A stretch of 31,705 bases of DNA from positions 1-31,705 of the forward strand of contig NZ_JAFLSB010000016.1 of the NCBI RefSeq assembly GCF_022511165.1, written 5' to 3'. How positions within the stretch are numbered: the stretch's first letter is position 1; each line of letters begins with the position of its first letter. Below are positions 31,073-31,705 of this stretch, in pieces. This stretch comes from Helicobacter sp. (lineage in GTDB: Bacteria > Campylobacterota > Campylobacteria > Campylobacterales > Helicobacteraceae). The notes below the pieces were generated by a model, which saw only the letters and a program-made list of their open reading frames with translations, was not told where the DNA came from and did not search any database. Made by a program: the position numbers and the translations under genes.

Positions 31073-31705
31073 CTATAAAACTTTAGGCTTTGATATTATT
31101 TTATTCAAAGAGTGCAAAAAAGCTTCTCTTAGGGCAATAAGAGAGTGTGATTGCAAACTCTCAAAGCCATTTTGCTCTATGTAGCCTTGAATCCATTGTA
31201 TAAACTCTCCCTCAAGGGCGCAATATGCGTTGTTTGCCTGCCATTTTTTGCCCTTGCTTTTAGGTAAAGTTTGTGTGCGCACACATTGCTCAATTATCTC
31301 ACGCAAGGCTTTCCACGCACGATAATACGCACCTTTATATTTAAACATAAAACCAGCACTATCTTCAAGTACATATCCTTCAATGAAGCCATTTTCTCGT
31401 TTGCCTTGTGCAAATAGTGAAAGTTTATCCGCAGATTCTGCCACACCCTCGCAAGAAAGAAATGCACTCACTTCTTCCCAAGAATGAAGCACTTTTTTGC
31501 GCTCCTTGCAGATAAAGCCAAATCTTTCCCCAAGCACACAGAGTTCTATAAAAGGGAGCTTTGTATAAGTAGGTGAGTTATAAATTGCATCAAGTAAAAT
31601 CACTTGAGGCTTTTCATAAGCGATAATATGTGCTTGCAAAGAACTTATCTCATCGGCTTTAATGAGTGTATAGCGCGAGGGCAAAGGCTGAAACAAAGAA
31701 TCTTG
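31073..31705 (-). CDS. T4 Rnl1-like RNA ligase, C-terminal part (5' end outside window)
   Basis: The frame is open to the window edge, so the gene start lies beyond 31705; TTG 31696 is only the first possible start inside. Counting from that codon, residues 20-60 (HIIAYEKPQVILLDAIYNSP, then IELCVLGERFGF) resemble motifs III/IIIa of Rnl1-type ligases. IEGYVLED (E106) fits motif IV and FMFKYKGAYYRAWK (K119, K121) fits motif V. The adenylated lysine motif I must lie upstream, outside the window. Such ligases seal broken tRNA or other RNA after attack by toxins or anticodon nucleases. The C-terminal 80 residues are helical and variable. It is convergent with yraN. Confidence 0.6.
   Translation of the reverse strand, partial: QDSLFQPLPSRYTLIKADEISSLQAHIIAYEKPQVILLDAIYNSPTYTKLPFIELCVLGERFGFICKERKKVLHSWEEVSAFLSCEGVAESADKLSLFAQGKRENGFIEGYVLEDSAGFMFKYKGAYYRAWKALREIIEQCVRTQTLPKSKGKKWQANNAYCALEGEFIQWIQGYIEQNGFESLQSHSLIALREAFLHSLNKIISKPKVL

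Noticed and set aside
1..31705. CRISPR arrays, tRNA/rRNA genes, insertion sequences, prophage genes
   Set aside because: I looked for spaced direct repeats, cloverleaf-like or rRNA-like sequence, transposase and integrase motifs, and saw none.

Overview
The window reads as chromosomal DNA of an epsilonproteobacterium, most likely an enterohepatic Helicobacter (hepaticus / bilis / cinaedi type). Four things point there: low GC, Hof-like porins and other small outer membrane barrels, an L31, FlgA and HtpG of Helicobacter type, and gene orders that match, from memory, H. pylori (uvrD-flgA-ubiX-coaD-tmk-comF; flgB-flgC-fliE-ftsI) and Campylobacter jejuni (rpmE-rsmI-rlmB-membrane protein-periplasmic protein-aminotransferase-hom-yraN). 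An intact argH argues against H. pylori itself. I see no rRNA, tRNA, IS element, prophage or CRISPR array.

Layout. Positions 1-369 hold no clear gene, only short repeats and hairpins. From 4169 down to 370 (minus strand) runs a tight operon flgB-flgC-fliE-ftsI-sua5/yrdC-S4 protein, headed by a near-consensus sigma-54 promoter at 4209-4224. It joins early flagellar rod genes to a division transpeptidase and translation-related genes. Upstream on the same strand are an outer membrane protein, pyrE and an RDD membrane protein. From 6331 to 12223 (plus) come a DUF2147 protein, the UvrD helicase, the P-ring chaperone FlgA, UbiX, CoaD, Tmk and a ComF-type phosphoribosyltransferase. At 12412 lies a small outer membrane protein whose putative promoter contains a run of 13 G, a likely phase-variation switch. 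htpG stands alone on the minus strand with an operator-like inverted repeat upstream. A radical SAM/SPASM enzyme and two tandem Hof-like porins follow.

The right half (plus strand) is mostly housekeeping: hemJ, argH, ubiE/menG, mqo, efp. Then comes the conserved block rpmE-rsmI-rlmB-(RodZ-like membrane protein)-(periplasmic protein)-aminotransferase-hom, with several overlapping genes, followed by a 38-codon small ORF, a hairpin and yraN. At the right edge a minus-strand gene runs off the window. Its visible part carries the C-terminal motifs of a T4 Rnl1-like RNA ligase.

Functionally the window mixes cell-envelope work (FtsI, RodZ-like protein, porins), motility (FlgB/C, FliE, FlgA), respiration and cofactors (Mqo, UbiE/MenG, UbiX, HemJ, CoaD), amino acid synthesis (ArgH, Hom, aminotransferase) and translation (L31, EF-P, RsmI, RlmB, S4 and YrdC proteins). 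The most noteworthy signals are the poly-G promoter, the RNA ligase, the RodZ-like protein with its unknown periplasmic partner, a 24-bp perfect palindrome inside comF, and a strong excess of the heptamer AGATTCT on both strands.
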